DNA of 64,000 nucleotides from positions 3,100,001 through 3,164,000 of the forward strand of contig NZ_JACHDS010000001.1 in the NCBI RefSeq assembly GCF_014201195.1. Direction: 5' to 3'. A program made the position numbers and the translations under genes. Under the pieces are notes generated by a model, which saw only the letters and a program-made list of their open reading frames with translations, ran no database searches and was not told where the DNA came from. This stretch comes from Nocardiopsis mwathae (GTDB taxonomy: Bacteria; Actinomycetota; Actinomycetes; Streptosporangiales; Streptosporangiaceae). Below are positions 62,002 to 64,000 of this stretch, in pieces. The first letter of the stretch is position 1. Each line of letters starts with the position of its first letter.

Positions 62002-62289
62002 AGTGACTCCTTCAGAGCACATCGGGGATGTTGCAAGACGTGAGTGGAAAATGTGCCGGAACGCTGCCGCGCGGGCCGCCTCGAAGCGGCCCGGGGACGG
62101 TCTCCGACCCCACCAATAGTACTTACTGCGATGGGGGATCCCACGAGTCCTTTTCCGCCTCCCGGGTCCCGCACCCGCCGCGCGGCCGGAGGAACCGCCC
62201 CGGGACGGGGTGCCATCGGGGCCGCGCCGGGGTATGGCAGAAGCCGGGGAGTGACACGGGGTGGGATCGCACGATTCTAGGGAGGTTCC
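62002..62289. other. Divergent spacer of thrS and monooxygenase
   Basis: Contains a GGGCCGCTTCGAGGCGGCCC hairpin on the thrS side, around 62086-62105 by plus-strand numbering, and a TACTAT -10-like sequence further up. No gene is supported. Confidence 0.4.
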
Positions 62290-63498
62290 GTGCGGATCGT
62301 GGTCGTGGGCGCCGGCATCGCGGGGGTGACGCTGGCGACCGCTCTGCGCGACAGCGGAGTCGAGACCGTCCTGCTGGAGCAGACACAGGACATCGCCCCG
62401 GTGGGCGGCGGACTGCAACTCGCCCCGAACGCCGCCCGCCCGCTGCTGCACCTGGGCCTGGGCCCGGATCTCGCGGAGGTCGGGGTGCGGCTGGAGAGCC
62501 GGGACATGCTCCACTGGGCCGACGGTGCCCTGGTGCACTCCACCCCCATGGGCTCCGAGTTCGAGAAGCGCTACGGCGCCCCCTTCTACACCCTGCTCCG
62601 CTCCGACCTGCACGGAATCCTGCTGGACGCGGCTCCCCCCGGTTGTGTGCGGCGGGGACGTTATGTCACCGATGTGCTGGAGAACAGCGACGTGGTGACG
62701 CTGCGGTGCGCCGACGGCCAGGAGGTCAACGGCGACGCCGCGATCGGAGCCGACGGCGTGCACTCCTTCATCCGGTCGCTGCTCAACGAGGAGCGGCCGC
62801 GTCCCGGCGGCCGGGTGATCTACCGGGGGCTGATCCGGGCCGACCGGCTCCCCCGGCGTCTCACCGAGCCCCGGATGCGGGTGTGGATGGGATCGGACCG
62901 GTACTTCTCCTGCTACCCGGTGTCGGGCGGGCGGACGATCAGCTTCAACGCGCTGATCCCGGCCCGGGGCAACCACCCGGAGTCGTGGACCGCGGCCGGG
63001 CGGATCGACGACGTCGGGCGCGCGCTGGGCGGCTGGCACGCCGACGTGCACACCCTGCTGGCCGCGGCCGAGTGGATCGGTGCGTGGGGGATGCAGGACC
63101 GCGCGACGGTCCCGGTGTGGCACTGCGAGCGCGTCGCGCTGATGGGCGACGCCGCCCACCCGACTCTGCCGTTCTTCGCGCAGGGCACCAACCTGGCGGT
63201 GGAGGACGCCGTCGTGCTCGCCGAGCGCCTGCGCCGGTCGACGGCGTTCACGGTGGGCGGGTCGCTGGCCGCCTACGCCGAGGTTCGCCGCCGACGGGTG
63301 GAGCAGGTGCACGGGAGCTTCCTGGCGGCGCTGCGCTCGCTTGCGCGTGCGGACAGCGAGGTGCGCCGCGAGATGCTCGCCGAGTCGGAGATGGCGACGG
63401 CGGACTGGATCTACGGTTACGACGCCGAGCGGGACGCCCCGGTGGCCGGCCCCCCGGTGGAGGGGGCATGGAGCTCCGGGGACGCCCGTCCGCCGTAG
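62290..63498 (+). CDS. FAD-dependent monooxygenase (salicylate hydroxylase-like)
   Basis: Class A flavoprotein monooxygenase of 402 residues: [21 protein letters not shown] (FAD), [13 protein letters not shown] (Arg), [14 protein letters not shown] (DG motif), and [25 protein letters not shown] (GD motif). It hydroxylates an aromatic or similar substrate with NAD(P)H and oxygen. GTG 62290 follows GGAGG. The substrate is unknown. Confidence 0.9.
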   Translation: MRIVVVGAGIAGVTLATALRDSGVETVLLEQTQDIAPVGGGLQLAPNAARPLLHLGLGPDLAEVGVRLESRDMLHWADGALVHSTPMGSEFEKRYGAPFYTLLRSDLHGILLDAAPPGCVRRGRYVTDVLENSDVVTLRCADGQEVNGDAAIGADGVHSFIRSLLNEERPRPGGRVIYRGLIRADRLPRRLTEPRMRVWMGSDRYFSCYPVSGGRTISFNALIPARGNHPESWTAAGRIDDVGRALGGWHADVHTLLAAAEWIGAWGMQDRATVPVWHCERVALMGDAAHPTLPFFAQGTNLAVEDAVVLAERLRRSTAFTVGGSLAAYAEVRRRRVEQVHGSFLAALRSLARADSEVRREMLAESEMATADWIYGYDAERDAPVAGPPVEGAWSSGDARPP

Positions 63499-63615
63499 AG
63501 GGCGCGGTGTGACGGAGAGTACGGGATGTGTGGCTCGCTGATCCTTGGGTAAAAGATTCCGGTCCGCGCCCTCTGATCGAATGACCAGGTCAGCGGGGGC
63601 GGCTAGGGTGACCGC

Positions 63616-64000
63616 ATGTCACCGAGTTCCCCGAGCACACTGACCGGAACGGCGGATCCGGCCCCGGCGACATCCCCCTCCCCTTCGGCTTCCCGGGTGG
63701 ACGCGCCGCCGCGCCGGAGATCGCGGCGGTGGCGCAGATCGCGCGCCTGGGCGCGGATCTGGCGGATGCGCATGCACTCCCACCCCGCGCTGCGCTGGAC
63801 CTGGCGGATCTCCGTCGGTGTCGTCGGCACGGTCGTGCTGATCGCCGGCATCATCATGTGCGTCACTCCCGGTCCCGGAATCGGCGGGATCCTGCTGGGG
63901 CTGGCGATTCTCGCGACCGAGTTCCGCTGGGCGCGCGGCCCGCTGCGGCGCGCCCGCCGCTGGGCGGTGAGCGCCGCGGACCGGGCGCTGGAGGCGAAGC
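63616..64000 (+). CDS. TIGR02611-like membrane protein, 3' end beyond the window
   Basis: 128 codons are open to the edge. A basic N-terminal half ([13 protein letters not shown]-like) is followed by hydrophobic helices with the PGPGW-type motif: [21 protein letters not shown], then [18 protein letters not shown] precedes ATG 63616. Function is unknown. Confidence 0.82.
   Translation, partial: MSPSSPSTLTGTADPAPATSPSPSASRVDAPPRRRSRRWRRSRAWARIWRMRMHSHPALRWTWRISVGVVGTVVLIAGIIMCVTPGPGIGGILLGLAILATEFRWARGPLRRARRWAVSAADRALEAK

Noticed and set aside
62002-62289. T-box riboswitch upstream of thrS
   Set aside because: No T-box consensus (TGGNACCGCG) or matching stem pattern found; only a simple GC hairpin.
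62002-63312. Upstream extension of the thrS frame
   Set aside because: Runs antisense to the monooxygenase; the TGS domain begins directly after GTG 62001, which has a good ribosome binding site.

Overview
The window is very GC-rich (third codon positions are almost always G or C). Every recognisable family is typical of filamentous or related Actinobacteria: an F420-type LLM oxidoreductase, an XRE/DUF397 pair, a KstR2-type steroid catabolism cluster, CsoR/CopZ, and GTG starts with GTGA/ATGA overlaps. A Nocardiopsaceae-like actinomycete (Nocardiopsis, Streptomonospora or a relative) is my best guess from gene content, but no rRNA or marker is present to prove it. I saw no tRNA, rRNA or CRISPR array.

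Layout. 1-9 kb: 3' part of sbcC, a membrane-anchored DUF4352-like protein, a non-coding repeat block (about 3606-4258), a small P-loop ATPase with a membrane protein, an LLM oxidoreductase, and a CopD/CtaG fusion. 9-13 kb: a heterodimeric ABC exporter pair, one half broken by a G8 frameshift. 13-20 kb: an allantoinase-like protein and an enolase-superfamily protein that both lack key catalytic residues, alanine dehydrogenase (ald), and a nested MITE plus IS630-type insertion exactly at the ald stop codon. 20-27 kb: an Uma2 nuclease-like gene, a secreted phosphodiester glycosidase, a MaoC dehydratase, a Tat/lipobox flavin amine oxidase, and a membrane-anchored methyltransferase. 27.4-34.8 kb: a three-gene operon matching JetA, JetB and JetC of Wadjet type III anti-plasmid systems, with no JetD nuclease before the next gene (superoxide dismutase). 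35-42 kb: HAD hydrolase, secreted X-prolyl peptidase, DUF4126, DUF2630, csoR-copZ, type II NADH dehydrogenase. 42.4-48.2 kb: a TetR regulator divergent from accD1-accA1-fadE19-like genes (leucine/isovalerate-type acyl-CoA catabolism), with a 41-bp palindrome between them. 49.2-58.4 kb: a steroid ring C/D (HIP) degradation cluster in the same order as mycobacteria (two SDRs, then echA20-ipdA-ipdB-ipdC divergent; fadA6, kstR2 and ipdF on the minus strand). It carries two KstR2-like boxes and is interrupted by repeat elements. 58.4-64 kb: XRE/DUF397 regulator pair, two small coupled ORFs, thrS, an FAD monooxygenase, and the start of a TIGR02611-type membrane protein.

Structure not explained by genes. 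Two roughly 600-bp non-coding repeats lie in opposite orientation about 51 kb apart (3.6-4.26 kb and 54.7-55.28 kb). They share a family of long hairpins built on TTGATCTCGG...CCGAGATCAA. A solo member, a 68-bp uninterrupted perfect palindrome, sits between kstR2 and fadA6. Short tandem repeats occur at three or more gene ends. The items most worth follow-up are the jetD-less Wadjet operon, the hairpin repeat family, the two apparent pseudoenzymes, and the nested insertion that moved the ald terminator 1.3 kb away from its gene.
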